From positions 47,597-111,596 of the forward strand of contig UCJU01000021.1 in assembly GCA_900472925.1 (NCBI GenBank): DNA of 64,000 nucleotides. Direction: 5' to 3'. Positions 44,014-52,549 of this stretch are shown piece after piece. Within the stretch, counting starts at the first letter, position 1, and each line of letters starts with the position of its first letter. A model generated the notes under the pieces. The model did no database searches. It saw only the letters and a program-made list of their open reading frames with translations, and had not been told where the DNA came from. The stretch is from Hyphomicrobiales bacterium. GTDB lineage: Bacteria > Pseudomonadota > Alphaproteobacteria > Rhizobiales > Rhizobiaceae. The position numbers were made by a program, and so were the translations under genes.

Positions 44014-45258
44014 ATGAACGCGCAGAGCTTACGCCTCCTCGACATCGAGCAGGCCAATACGACAGAGACGCTCACACACACCATTGCAGAAGCCTTGCCG
44101 CAGTTTGAGCGCGGGCGTCGTTCGGGCGCGCCACTGGACATCTACGAAAGTGTGGATGCGATCATAGCCGACCTTCGCCCGACGGAGCCCGTCTTTTGCC
44201 TGGAGCCTGCGAAAATCAGGCAGGCTGCCAAGCGTTTCAGTGTCTTTCCCGGTCGCCCCCTCTATGCCGTAAAATGCAACCCTCATCCATTCGTTCTGGA
44301 AACGCTGTTCAAGTCTGGCATCACCGATTTCGACGTCGCCTCGCTGGAGGAAGTTCGCCTTATCGACAGGCTGTTTGGCAGCTCTGCCGGACAGTTCTTC
44401 AACAATCCCGCCAAGTCGCGCCCAGCGATCCGCACCGCGTCCTTCAATCACGGAATCCGGTTCTATACCGCCGACTGCGAAGAGGAGATCGAAAAGATCT
44501 TCCAGGAGGCCGATATCAACAGTGACCTCATGGTCGCCGTTCGCTTGGCCACCAAACCGGCTGATGCGCGCTATGTTTTGTCGACAAAATTCGGCGCGCA
44601 GCCGGATGACGCGGCTCGTCTGCTCAAGATCATCCAACGACGCGGGGCAAAAGCCGGTATTTCCTTTCATGTCGGGTCGCAATGCCTTGCACCTGAAGCA
44701 TTTTCGGCAGCCGTCACTCTTGCCGCAAAAGTTTCATCTGCTGCAGGCGTGCCATTGAGCGTGCTCAATGTCGGCGGAGGTTTTCCGGCGGCGTATCCAG
44801 GAGACCGCGTGCAAGGACTGGAACACTACTTCGCCCAGATCGTCCACGCCCGCCGGGGCATCGACCTTCCCCACGGCTGTATCGTGCTGTGCGAGCCGGG
44901 ACGGTCACTGGTCGCGGAAGCGGGAACGACCATCGCTCAGGTGGTGGTGCGCCGCGACCGAGCGATCTACATCAATGACGGCGTGTTCGGGACCTTGCAG
45001 GAACTGACGCACCCCAAGGAAACGCGACCTGTGAGATTGATCCGCCATCACGCACGGCCCGCGGCCCCCATGGCAAGCTTCAAGGTCTATGGCCCTACGT
45101 GCGATTCCAACGACGTACTGGGTGCGCCACTGACGCTTCCCGACGATGTCCAGGAAGGTGACTGGATCGAGATCGGGATGATGGGCGCTTACAGTCTGTC
45201 GATGCGGACTCAGTTCAACGGGTTCTATACGGACAAAATCGTTTCGCTGGGCGAATAA
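44014..45258 (+). CDS. Fold-type III PLP decarboxylase (ornithine/lysine decarboxylase family)
   Basis: 414 aa. The PLP Lys is in YAVKCNPHPFV, the His in SFHVGSQ, the glycine loop in NVGGGFPAAYPG, the phosphate and ring-binding residues in CEPGRSLVAEAG, and the active-site Cys/Asp in GPTCDSNDV. This is the eukaryotic-type ornithine decarboxylase fold that also includes rhizobial lysine/ornithine decarboxylases; substrate choice is not readable by eye. It would make putrescine or cadaverine. AGGGAC precedes the ATG. The gene follows the c-di-GMP gene by 38 bp and precedes a permease by 13 bp. Confidence 0.9.
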   Translation: MNAQSLRLLDIEQANTTETLTHTIAEALPQFERGRRSGAPLDIYESVDAIIADLRPTEPVFCLEPAKIRQAAKRFSVFPGRPLYAVKCNPHPFVLETLFKSGITDFDVASLEEVRLIDRLFGSSAGQFFNNPAKSRPAIRTASFNHGIRFYTADCEEEIEKIFQEADINSDLMVAVRLATKPADARYVLSTKFGAQPDDAARLLKIIQRRGAKAGISFHVGSQCLAPEAFSAAVTLAAKVSSAAGVPLSVLNVGGGFPAAYPGDRVQGLEHYFAQIVHARRGIDLPHGCIVLCEPGRSLVAEAGTTIAQVVVRRDRAIYINDGVFGTLQELTHPKETRPVRLIRHHARPAAPMASFKVYGPTCDSNDVLGAPLTLPDDVQEGDWIEIGMMGAYSLSMRTQFNGFYTDKIVSLGE

Positions 45259-45271
45259 GGCTCACGACGGA

Positions 45272-46438
45272 ATGTCCACCTCACAAAAAGGCGTCAGTCG
45301 TGTGACTGCATCGTTGATCGGTGCCGTTGGCGTGGTCCTGTGGGCCACGGAAACGATGCTTGTCACATTGACAACATCGATACCGCCTCTGCAAACAGTC
45401 GCCTTGGCGTTTATGTTTTCAGCGGCCATGTCGCCTGCGGTCTGGTTCTTGACGGGAAGCCATCCGCTTGAGGCCTTTCGACAGCCGCTGCGGGTCTGGG
45501 TGTTAACCGTAGGTTCGCTGGTCGGCTACCACAGTTGCATCTACTACGCTACGCAGCAGGCACCGCCCGCTGCCGCTGCCTTGCTCCAGTCAACCACGCC
45601 ACTGATGATTGTTATTGGCTCGGCATTTCTGCCGGGTGAACGGCTTCGTTGGTGGCACGTCGTCGGAGCATTGTTGGGGTTCGTGGGCGTTACGCTTCTG
45701 GTTGAAACCGGCGGGGAGGGTGCCTCTGCCGGTTCCTCGATTTTCTATCTTGCCCTCATTGGCGTGGCGGCTGGCCTATGGGGTCTTTATTCCGTGGTCG
45801 CGCGTACCTTGCCCGATGTTCCGTCATCGGCGCTGGGCGTGTTTTACGCTGCTTGCGCCGTCGTTACATTTGCTGCGCATCTCACCCTTGAGACGTGGGT
45901 TCCGCCTCAACCAACGGAGTGGCTTGCGGTTGCGGGTCTCGGCATTTTCCCGATGGGCCTTGCCATCTACTTTTGGGATTTTGGCCTCAAGCGGGGAGAC
46001 ATTCAGGCGCTCGGCGCATTTTCCTATGTCGAGCCCTTCATTGGCGCTGTCTTGGTCGCACTCTTCACCGGCGCGGCATTGAGTTTGTCTTTGGTCTGGT
46101 CGGGACTTCTGGTCGTGACAGGCGCGGTGATTGCGAGCGCTGGGCTGTGGAGAAAAACGCGGGCGACACACGCGATTGCCAAGCCGTCATCTCTTTCCCA
46201 TGGCTGGCTTCAGTCCGTGAACGACATCGGTTCCCAGGCCGAACTTCATCATGTCACGAACCTCGTCATCGAGAGACTAATGTCCATTGGTCGCGATTAT
46301 GATGACCCGCGCGCCTATGATCGAGAAATGAAGGAGCTTCTTCTCGCGCTCGAATCCATCGTCCGGATTTGGGATGAGTTACAGGCCGCGTCGGGCGATG
46401 ACGCCGACCCAAAACCGGCATGCCAGCTGGTAGCATGA
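45272..46438 (+). CDS. EamA/DMT-family transporter with a C-terminal cytoplasmic extension
   Basis: 388 aa. Ten hydrophobic segments in two EamA repeats occupy about residues 1-300 (TASLIGAVGVVLWATETML, PPAAAALLQSTTPLMIVIGSAFLPGERL, FSYVEPFIGAVLVALFTGAALS). The family usually ends there, but this protein continues for about 85 hydrophilic, probably helical residues (HGWLQSVNDIGSQAELHH ... MKELLLALESIVRIWDEL). EamA proteins export or import amino acids and related metabolites. Being 13 bp after a decarboxylase gene, it may move the amine product or its precursor. Function of the tail is unknown. Confidence 0.88.
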   Translation: MSTSQKGVSRVTASLIGAVGVVLWATETMLVTLTTSIPPLQTVALAFMFSAAMSPAVWFLTGSHPLEAFRQPLRVWVLTVGSLVGYHSCIYYATQQAPPAAAALLQSTTPLMIVIGSAFLPGERLRWWHVVGALLGFVGVTLLVETGGEGASAGSSIFYLALIGVAAGLWGLYSVVARTLPDVPSSALGVFYAACAVVTFAAHLTLETWVPPQPTEWLAVAGLGIFPMGLAIYFWDFGLKRGDIQALGAFSYVEPFIGAVLVALFTGAALSLSLVWSGLLVVTGAVIASAGLWRKTRATHAIAKPSSLSHGWLQSVNDIGSQAELHHVTNLVIERLMSIGRDYDDPRAYDREMKELLLALESIVRIWDELQAASGDDADPKPACQLVA

Positions 46439-46538
46439 CATGACCACGCCAAAGGTGACGACAAGAGAGAGTATCGCTCTCAAGATGGACACAAACGAGG
46501 TCATGACTAAACGCCTGTGATTTGGATCGGAGGCGCCG

Positions 46539-47603
46539 GTGAACAGATTTATCTCCTGCCTGATGATGGCCATTGCCATTCTCGCTATGCCATGGTTCGC
46601 ATCGGCGGAAATCATCTCACCATTTCCAGAGCGTCACCCGAGTGAAACCGCGACGTCAACGGAGTGCGCCGCGCCGCCGGAGGCGGTCGTCAGCCTTTCA
46701 ATCACCTCCAAATATGGTGCGGACGGGCCAAAGCGGGATACGATCGATCCAGAGGCCGACAGCGCCTTTAAAAAGCAGATGAAGCCGATCAGGACATTTG
46801 CCCAGCAGGTCGTCAAAATGGCGAATCGCTACACTTTGCGGGGAGGGGTTTCGGATGCACAGTGCACATTATCGTGGCTTTATGCCTGGGCACAAAAGCA
46901 AGCGCTCTCTCAGATGGACAATCCCAACGCGCAGTTCGAACGGGGACAAACGCTGGCAGGGCTCAGCATCGCCCTGTTGCAAGTCGCACCCGCTGTGAGG
47001 GCAGATGCCCGCTTTGAGACCGTGGTCAAGTGGATGACCGGCCTCGCGCCATCGACCAACGGATATTTCGATGCAACGCGTGATAAGCTCAAGGGTTCGC
47101 GGAATAACCACGCATATTGGGCAGCCTTGGCCTCGGCTGGCGTTGCTGCGGTGGCTGATGACAAAACTTTACTGGACTGGTCTGTGCGTATTTATCAGAG
47201 TGGCGTCTGCGGCGCGACACCGCAGGGAGGATTGCCGCTGGAGCTGGAGCGCGGAAAGAAGGCTCTCGACTACCACCTCTTCGCACTCAATGCGCTGGTA
47301 CCCGTTGCGGCTTTTGCCGAGGCCAACGGTGTTCCAGCCTACGCCATGTGCGATGGCGCGCTTCACAAAATCGTCAATTTCACTTTGCAATCGATCCGCA
47401 ATCCAGCCGCAATCGCCGCTGCGGCTAAGGAAGAGCAGGAGCCTTTTGTCAAGGGAATGCCCTCTGCCCGAGATTTGGCCTTCCTGGAAATCTACCAGCA
47501 AGCATTTCCAGGCAAAGCTCCCATGGAGAGCGAGTTGCTAAAATTACGCCCTTTCATCGCCACCCCTATGGGCGGTAACCAGACGTTACTGTACCGGCAC
47601 TAA
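46539..47603 (+). CDS. Exported alginate-lyase-family (PL5-like) protein
   Basis: 354 aa with a GTG start preceded by GGAGG. Signal peptide MNRFISCLMMAIAILAMPWFASA. Family landmarks are RNNHAYWAALAS (catalytic His) and GGLPLELERGKKALDYHLFALNALVPVAAFAEANGV (Arg and Tyr), as in periplasmic AlgL-type lyases. It should cleave uronate-containing polysaccharide by beta-elimination in the periplasm. No alginate synthesis genes lie here, so the substrate may be another polyuronate. The c-di-GMP gene three genes upstream suggests a link to exopolysaccharide control. Confidence 0.86.
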   Translation: MNRFISCLMMAIAILAMPWFASAEIISPFPERHPSETATSTECAAPPEAVVSLSITSKYGADGPKRDTIDPEADSAFKKQMKPIRTFAQQVVKMANRYTLRGGVSDAQCTLSWLYAWAQKQALSQMDNPNAQFERGQTLAGLSIALLQVAPAVRADARFETVVKWMTGLAPSTNGYFDATRDKLKGSRNNHAYWAALASAGVAAVADDKTLLDWSVRIYQSGVCGATPQGGLPLELERGKKALDYHLFALNALVPVAAFAEANGVPAYAMCDGALHKIVNFTLQSIRNPAAIAAAAKEEQEPFVKGMPSARDLAFLEIYQQAFPGKAPMESELLKLRPFIATPMGGNQTLLYRH

Positions 47604-47617
47604 GGCCGCGCGCATAA

Positions 47618-47636
47618 GCCGGATTTACAAATCGGC
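47618..47636. terminator. Small hairpin between convergent genes
   Basis: GCCG-G-ATT pairs with AATCGGC around a 4-nt loop with one bulged G. It lies in the 37-bp gap between the alginate-lyase-family gene and the convergent LacI gene. Stem is short, so it is tentative. Confidence 0.3.
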
Positions 47637-47640
47637 CTGA

Positions 47641-48720
47641 TTACCGAGCTTCACCAATTGCCGGAGCGGGATCCTTGATGTCGTCCAGGGGGCCTTCCAG
47701 GGCTGTGCGTGGAGGAACCAGTTGTGGGTCGATGATCGTCACCGTCGGGTGCGCCGGGGCTTCTTCCAACAGGTCAAATCCTCGCTCGAGCATCTTGGAG
47801 ATATCGGGTTTGATCATATAGACCGGGAAGGGGAGAAACGACGCGAAGGGGTCATAGTCGAAACAGCCGACGACGATATCGCCGAACGTCGTTCCGTCAT
47901 GGCGCCCCATGAAGCGAAGCAGGCCTTCGAAATTGATGGAAGAGTTGACGAAAAAGCAACGGGGCAGGCGACCTTTGCGATCAAAGAAACGCTCGAAGGC
48001 AAGCTCCGTCATGCGAGGCGAATAGCCCGTAACCTCGATATCGTCACTGCTTTCAATTCCGAAATACCTGTCTTTTACTGCGTGGAAACCGGCGATGCGG
48101 TCACGGCTGGCATGGTCGTCGTGGCCGCCGAAAAGAATAACGTCTTCGGGACTCAAAGTCTCGTTGCGTGCGGCATGGGCGATGATGGCAGATGTCAGAA
48201 CTTCCGCGCCATGCCTGTTGTCTGAAATGACCGACGACGCAAGTTTGCCTGGCAAGTCGATGTTGACATGGGGTAACGCGGCCCGGACACAGATGTTATG
48301 AACCCCATCGGGGTCGGTAGCGCCCGCTATGAACAAGGCGTCGATGGAGTAGGAGATCAGCGTCTCCACCGTCCGGCGTTCCTCTTCGGGGTCGCGCCGA
48401 CCGGAAACGACCATGGGGGAGAGACCGCGCAAACGCGCCTGCGCCTCGAAAGTCTGCGCCATCGAGGAAAAGAACCTGTTGTCATAGATCGGCAGCAGCA
48501 AGCCGACAAGGCCGGATTTGGAGCTTCTCAAGCCGCGCGCCTGAAGGTTGGTGGTGTAGCGATGCGCCTTGGCCAGCGACAATATCTTGTCCGCAGTTTC
48601 TTCCGAAATCCGCCGTTTGCGCCACGAGCCGTTCAACACTGCACTCACCGTCGATGCCGATGCGCCTGATAGAACAGACAGGTCATAGATGGTGGCTTTC
48701 TTGGAGATTGGCTGCGTCAT
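47641..48720 (-). CDS. LacI-family transcriptional regulator
   Basis: 359 aa. The N-terminal LacI helix-turn-helix is KATIYDLSVLSGASASTVSAVLNGSWRKRRISEETADKILSLAK (about residues 8-51) with the hinge LQARGLRSSKSGLVGLLLP. A sugar-binding-fold effector domain follows. It is divergent from the sugar ABC operon that starts at 48960, and the intergenic DNA carries two matched 16-bp operators over a promoter. It is very probably the repressor of that operon, with the sugar or a phosphate of it as inducer. Confidence 0.94.
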   Translation of the reverse strand: MTQPISKKATIYDLSVLSGASASTVSAVLNGSWRKRRISEETADKILSLAKAHRYTTNLQARGLRSSKSGLVGLLLPIYDNRFFSSMAQTFEAQARLRGLSPMVVSGRRDPEEERRTVETLISYSIDALFIAGATDPDGVHNICVRAALPHVNIDLPGKLASSVISDNRHGAEVLTSAIIAHAARNETLSPEDVILFGGHDDHASRDRIAGFHAVKDRYFGIESSDDIEVTGYSPRMTELAFERFFDRKGRLPRCFFVNSSINFEGLLRFMGRHDGTTFGDIVVGCFDYDPFASFLPFPVYMIKPDISKMLERGFDLLEEAPAHPTVTIIDPQLVPPRTALEGPLDDIKDPAPAIGEAR

Positions 48721-48765
48721 TCTTAGTCCCCCTTACTGATTCCGATTATAGAAGCAGTTGTCCTC

Positions 48766-48793
48766 TTGACGAAAGAGCACATCGTGTTATGTT
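48766..48793 (+). promoter_or_regulatory. Promoter of the sugar ABC/epimerase operon
   Basis: TTGACG (48766-48771) and TATGTT (48788-48793) with a 16-bp spacer. Transcription would start near 48800, inside the first LacI-type operator. The binding-protein ATG is at 48960. Confidence 0.6.
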
Positions 48794-48797
48794 TGTT

Positions 48798-48813
48798 GCA
48801 CCATCGATTGTGC
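48798..48813 (+). promoter_or_regulatory. LacI-type operator 1
   Basis: GCACCATCGATTGTGC is palindromic at 14 of 16 positions with a central TCGA, the usual shape of a LacI-family site. It covers the predicted transcription start. Its right half ATCGATTGTGC is repeated exactly in operator 2. Confidence 0.7.
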
Positions 48814-48819
48814 ATAAGC

Positions 48820-48835
48820 GCAATATCGATTGTGC
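48820..48835 (+). promoter_or_regulatory. LacI-type operator 2
   Basis: GCAATATCGATTGTGC is palindromic at 12 of 16 positions and shares ATCGATTGTGC with operator 1. The two dyad centres are 22 bp apart, two helical turns, so repressor dimers could bind side by side on one face of the DNA. Confidence 0.65.
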
Positions 48836-48959
48836 TACGGTGGTTGCTATGGGAGTGGCAAAGGAACGTCTCGAATGGGCGAGATGAAAGATTTTGCGCG
48901 CGGACACGAAAAGCCGCTGCGACAGAACCGATTGCCGAGTGTTTGGAGGAGCAATATCC

Positions 48960-49934
48960 ATGAATAAAATAATCGCAGCCCTGGGTCTGTCGCTCGCACT
49001 GCTTTCATCCACGGCGTTTGCCGAGGGGCCGAAGGTCGGTGTTGTCGTCAAGGTCGGTGGCATTCCCTGGTTCAACGCCATGGAAGCAGGGATCAAGGAA
49101 CAAAGCACCAAGCTCGGTGTCAACGGCTTCATGGTCGGTCCGACCAGTGCCGATCCTGCTTTGCAGGTGCGTGCTATCGAAGATCTGATCGCGCAGAAAG
49201 TCGATTTCATCGGTGTCGTGCCGAACGATGCCAAAGTGCTTGAGCCGGTTCTGAAGAAGGCGCAAGCCGCTGGTATCAAGGTTATCACCCATGAATCGCC
49301 CAAGCAGCTTGGCGCAGACTGGGATTTTGAACTAGCGTCCGCGAAAGGCTTCGGTGAAGCCCACGGAAAACTGCTGGCCGAAAAGATGGGCGGCAAGGGC
49401 TCCTATGCCGTGTTTGTCGGCTCCCTGACCGTTCCGCTTCACAACGCCTGGGCCGATGCGGCCATCGCTTATATCAAGGCGAATTACCCGGATATGAAAC
49501 TCGTCGGCGACCGCTACGGCGTTGCCGAAGACCTCGACAAGAGCCGCTCCACGGCGCTCGACCTCATGTCGGCAAACCCTGACCTGAAGGGCGTTTTAGC
49601 TTTCGGTTCGCAGGGGCCAATCGGCGCTGGACGCGCGGTCGAGGAACGTCGCAAGGATGGCAAGGTCTTCGTCATTGGCCCGTTCTCGCCGGGTCAGGGT
49701 GCAAAGCTGATCAAATCCGGCGCGCTCACAGGCGGGTTCATGTGGAACCCGAAGCTTGCGGGTGAGGTCTTCATCACGCTTGCGGACCACATCGCCAAGG
49801 GTCAGGTTCCCAAAGCCGGAGATAATATCGAAGGCCTCGGTACCATCGCGCCTGAAGGCAACACGATTGTCGTCGATCAGCTCCTGAAAATCGACAAGGA
49901 AAGCATCGACAACCTCGTCTCCATGGGCCTCTAA
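48960..49934 (+). CDS. Sugar (LsrB/RbsB-class) ABC binding protein
   Basis: 324 aa from the ATG at 48960, preceded by GGAGGAG; the longer frame has no support. Signal peptide cut near AFA-EG. The fold is that of periplasmic sugar/autoinducer-2 binding proteins: VGVVVKVGGIPWFNAMEAGIKEQSTKLGV, GPTSADPALQVRAIEDLIAQKVDFIGVVPNDAKVLEPVLKKAQAAGIKVITHE. The operon's D-allulose epimerase suggests a ketohexose ligand, but binding of another sugar or of AI-2 cannot be excluded from sequence. Confidence 0.92.
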   Translation: MNKIIAALGLSLALLSSTAFAEGPKVGVVVKVGGIPWFNAMEAGIKEQSTKLGVNGFMVGPTSADPALQVRAIEDLIAQKVDFIGVVPNDAKVLEPVLKKAQAAGIKVITHESPKQLGADWDFELASAKGFGEAHGKLLAEKMGGKGSYAVFVGSLTVPLHNAWADAAIAYIKANYPDMKLVGDRYGVAEDLDKSRSTALDLMSANPDLKGVLAFGSQGPIGAGRAVEERRKDGKVFVIGPFSPGQGAKLIKSGALTGGFMWNPKLAGEVFITLADHIAKGQVPKAGDNIEGLGTIAPEGNTIVVDQLLKIDKESIDNLVSMGL

Positions 49935-50052
49935 TCCTCCCCAAGGCCACGGCGTCGCGTGAACGCGAATGTCACGCGACGCCGGTTCCCAACTGAAATG
50001 CAGATTTATGGCGTCCGTACTATAAGTGCGGCGACCGGAGAGATACGAGATT

Positions 50053-51543
50053 ATGAGCGAAAAACCGCTCCTGTCCCTTAAGAACATCAAGGTCACGTTC
50101 GGCGGCGTGCGCGCCCTGAAAGGCGTGTCCTTCGAGGTCAATCCCGGAGAAGTGCATTGCCTTGCCGGAGAAAACGGATGTGGCAAAAGCACGCTGATCA
50201 AGGTGATAACCGGTGTCTACAAGCCTGAAGCCGGTGCTGAACTCTCCTTTGCAGGCGAGCCGATTGCCGCGATGACACCGGCGCTTGCCCAATCGCTTGG
50301 CATTCAGGTGATCTGGCAGGATCTGGCCCTGTTCGACGAAATGTCGGTTGCCGAAAACATCGGCTTCCAGCATGCCGTGAAGGGCAAATACGGACTGGTC
50401 GACAAGCGCGCCATCGAAAAATCCGCAGAGGCCGCACTGGCGCGGCTCGGTGTCGAGATCGATATTCACAGACCGCTCAAGGAATTGCCCATCGCCCAAC
50501 GCCAGATCGTGGCCATTGCCCGCGCTCTCGTAGGCGATGCCCGCATCGTGTTCATGGACGAACCGACTGCTTCCCTGACGCAGTCGGAAGCGGATTACCT
50601 GATCGACATCGTTCGCAACCTCTCCGCCTCCGGCATCGCCGTGGTTTTCGTGTCGCATCGACTGGCGGAAGTGCTGGAAATTTCACACCGGATTACGGTC
50701 CTGCGCGACGGCGCGCTGGTCGGTGTTTTTCCCGTCGAGGGAATGACCCAGTCGCGCGTGACCGAACTGATGACCGGCCGTAATTTCGATAGCGCCGTCA
50801 TCGCGGGCGATCACGACGATCAGCCTGTCGTGCTGTCCGTCCGTGGGCTGACCCGCGAGGGTGAGTTTCAGGATGTCTCGTTCGATCTGCGTCGCGGCGA
50901 GACACTTGGTATAACCGGACTTTTGGGCGCTGGCCGAACGGAACTGGCGCTTACGCTGTTCGGCATGCTCCAGCCGCAGTCGGGTGAAATTCGCATCCAA
51001 GGTGAAAAGAGGCATTTCCGCTCGAACCGGGACGCGATCCGTGCGGGTGTGGCCTATCTTTCCGAAGACCGTTTGTCGCTCGGTTTGAATCAGCCGCAAT
51101 CCATTGCCGATAATCTTGTCATGGCATCGCTCGACCGGTTGCTGAACGGGGGCCTGATTTCGCCATCGAAAAAAGAGAGCGTCGTCTCAAACTGGATTTC
51201 CGCGCTCGGCGTCAAGATCGGTCTGCCGGAAGACCCGATCCGTACGCTATCAGGCGGAAACCAGCAGCGCATCGCCATTGCCAAGTGGCTGGCGATTGGC
51301 CCGAAGATCCTCATCCTCGATGCGCCCACCGTGGGGGTCGATGTCGGTGCCCGCGCCGGTATCTTCGAGATCGTTCGAAAACTTGCAGCAGATGGCCTTT
51401 CCATCATCGTGATCTCCGATGAGCCGCCGGAAGTCTATTTCAACACCGACCGGGTCATCCACATGGTGGATGGCCGGTTCCACGCGACCTACGATCCGCG
51501 TGAGGTGTCGCTGACCAAACTGGAGTCTGCCATCTATGCGTAG
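50053..51543 (+). CDS. Sugar ABC transporter ATPase, duplicated domains
   Basis: 496 aa from the ATG at 50053; the earlier codons in frame lack support. The first domain has Walker A AGENGCGKSTL and Walker B RIVFMDEPTASLT. The second has the non-canonical GLLGAGRTEL, the signature LSGGNQQRIAIAKWLA and ILILDAPTVGVDVGARAGIFEI. This is the RbsA/XylG type, in which the second site is degenerate. It powers the two permeases downstream and overlaps the first by 8 bp. Confidence 0.95.
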   Translation: MSEKPLLSLKNIKVTFGGVRALKGVSFEVNPGEVHCLAGENGCGKSTLIKVITGVYKPEAGAELSFAGEPIAAMTPALAQSLGIQVIWQDLALFDEMSVAENIGFQHAVKGKYGLVDKRAIEKSAEAALARLGVEIDIHRPLKELPIAQRQIVAIARALVGDARIVFMDEPTASLTQSEADYLIDIVRNLSASGIAVVFVSHRLAEVLEISHRITVLRDGALVGVFPVEGMTQSRVTELMTGRNFDSAVIAGDHDDQPVVLSVRGLTREGEFQDVSFDLRRGETLGITGLLGAGRTELALTLFGMLQPQSGEIRIQGEKRHFRSNRDAIRAGVAYLSEDRLSLGLNQPQSIADNLVMASLDRLLNGGLISPSKKESVVSNWISALGVKIGLPEDPIRTLSGGNQQRIAIAKWLAIGPKILILDAPTVGVDVGARAGIFEIVRKLAADGLSIIVISDEPPEVYFNTDRVIHMVDGRFHATYDPREVSLTKLESAIYA

Positions 51544-52549
51544 GCTAATTCTTCGAAATACCACCGAGTTCACACTTCTCATCGTGATGATCCTTCTGTG
51601 CGCCGCGCTTTCGCTCGGCACGGACCGGTTCTTTACAGTCTCGAACGCGTTCGACGTATTGAACGTCTCGTCTGTCAACATCATCTTCGCCGTCGGGCTG
51701 CTGGTCGTGCTCATATCAGGCGGTATCGACATTTCCTTTGCGGTGGCGGCTTCCGTTGTGCAGTATGTTACGGTTCTGGCGCTCGCTGCGCTGGGCGGTG
51801 GCAACTGGGCGGAGGGTTTCATCATCGCCGGTGCCGTTGGCATCGGGCTCGGACTGATCAACGCTCTCCTGGTCTGGCGTCTCCGTATTATTTCGATCGT
51901 CGCTACCATATCGACCTTCAACATCTTCTTCGGCCTGTTGATGTTCTTCACCAAGGGCGTGTCGATCTACAATCTGCCGGACTGGCTTTCCAACCGTGTC
52001 GTTTTCTATGAACGTGAAATGTCAGATGGCTCCTGGCTGGAACTTACCTTGCCGGTCGTGGTGATGATCCTGTGCTGCGTTGCCACCTGGTTCATGATTT
52101 CGCGCACCACCATCGGACGGCAACTCTACGCCTTCGGCGATAATCCGGAGGGTGCGCGCCGCTTCGGCATCAATATTGGCGCCATGCATTACATTTCCTT
52201 CGGCTGGTTGGGCCTGATGGCGGGAATTGGCGGGCTGATGCAGGCGCATTACGCGCAGGAAGTGGTGCCCAACGCCCTTTACGGACGTGAACTCGATGTG
52301 CTGGCCGCAACCGTTCTCGGTGGCGCGCGGCTGGGCGGTGGCAAGGGCTCTGTTTTGGGCTGTGTTCTCGGTGTGCTCATGGTCTCGATCACGCAAAACG
52401 GCCTCAACCTGATGGGTGTGTCGCCCTTCGCTTTCAAGATGATCGTCGGCGCGATCATCCTCGTTGCAATCACGCTCTCTTCCACCCGGTTGGACAAGCT
52501 TTTACCGGCCGGACTGAAGGGTTCTTCCAGAAAAGGGAGCAAGCGTTGA
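51536..52549 (+). CDS. Sugar ABC transporter permease 1
   Basis: 337 aa, RbsC-class permease with 8-10 hydrophobic segments. Landmarks: VGLLVVLISGGIDISFAVAASVVQYVTVLALAALGGG near the N terminus and ATVLGGARLGGGKGSVLGCVLGVLMVSITQNGLNLMGVS near the C terminus. The start overlaps the ATPase by 8 bp and the stop overlaps the second permease as TGATG. Confidence 0.95.
   Translation: MRRLILRNTTEFTLLIVMILLCAALSLGTDRFFTVSNAFDVLNVSSVNIIFAVGLLVVLISGGIDISFAVAASVVQYVTVLALAALGGGNWAEGFIIAGAVGIGLGLINALLVWRLRIISIVATISTFNIFFGLLMFFTKGVSIYNLPDWLSNRVVFYEREMSDGSWLELTLPVVVMILCCVATWFMISRTTIGRQLYAFGDNPEGARRFGINIGAMHYISFGWLGLMAGIGGLMQAHYAQEVVPNALYGRELDVLAATVLGGARLGGGKGSVLGCVLGVLMVSITQNGLNLMGVSPFAFKMIVGAIILVAITLSSTRLDKLLPAGLKGSSRKGSKR

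Noticed and set aside
46379..46615. Minus-strand 78-codon frame with a membrane-like segment near the EamA/alginate-lyase junction
   Set aside because: It overlaps the ends of two well-supported genes on the other strand and has no ribosome site that I can see. Its hydrophobicity reflects antisense of coding DNA.
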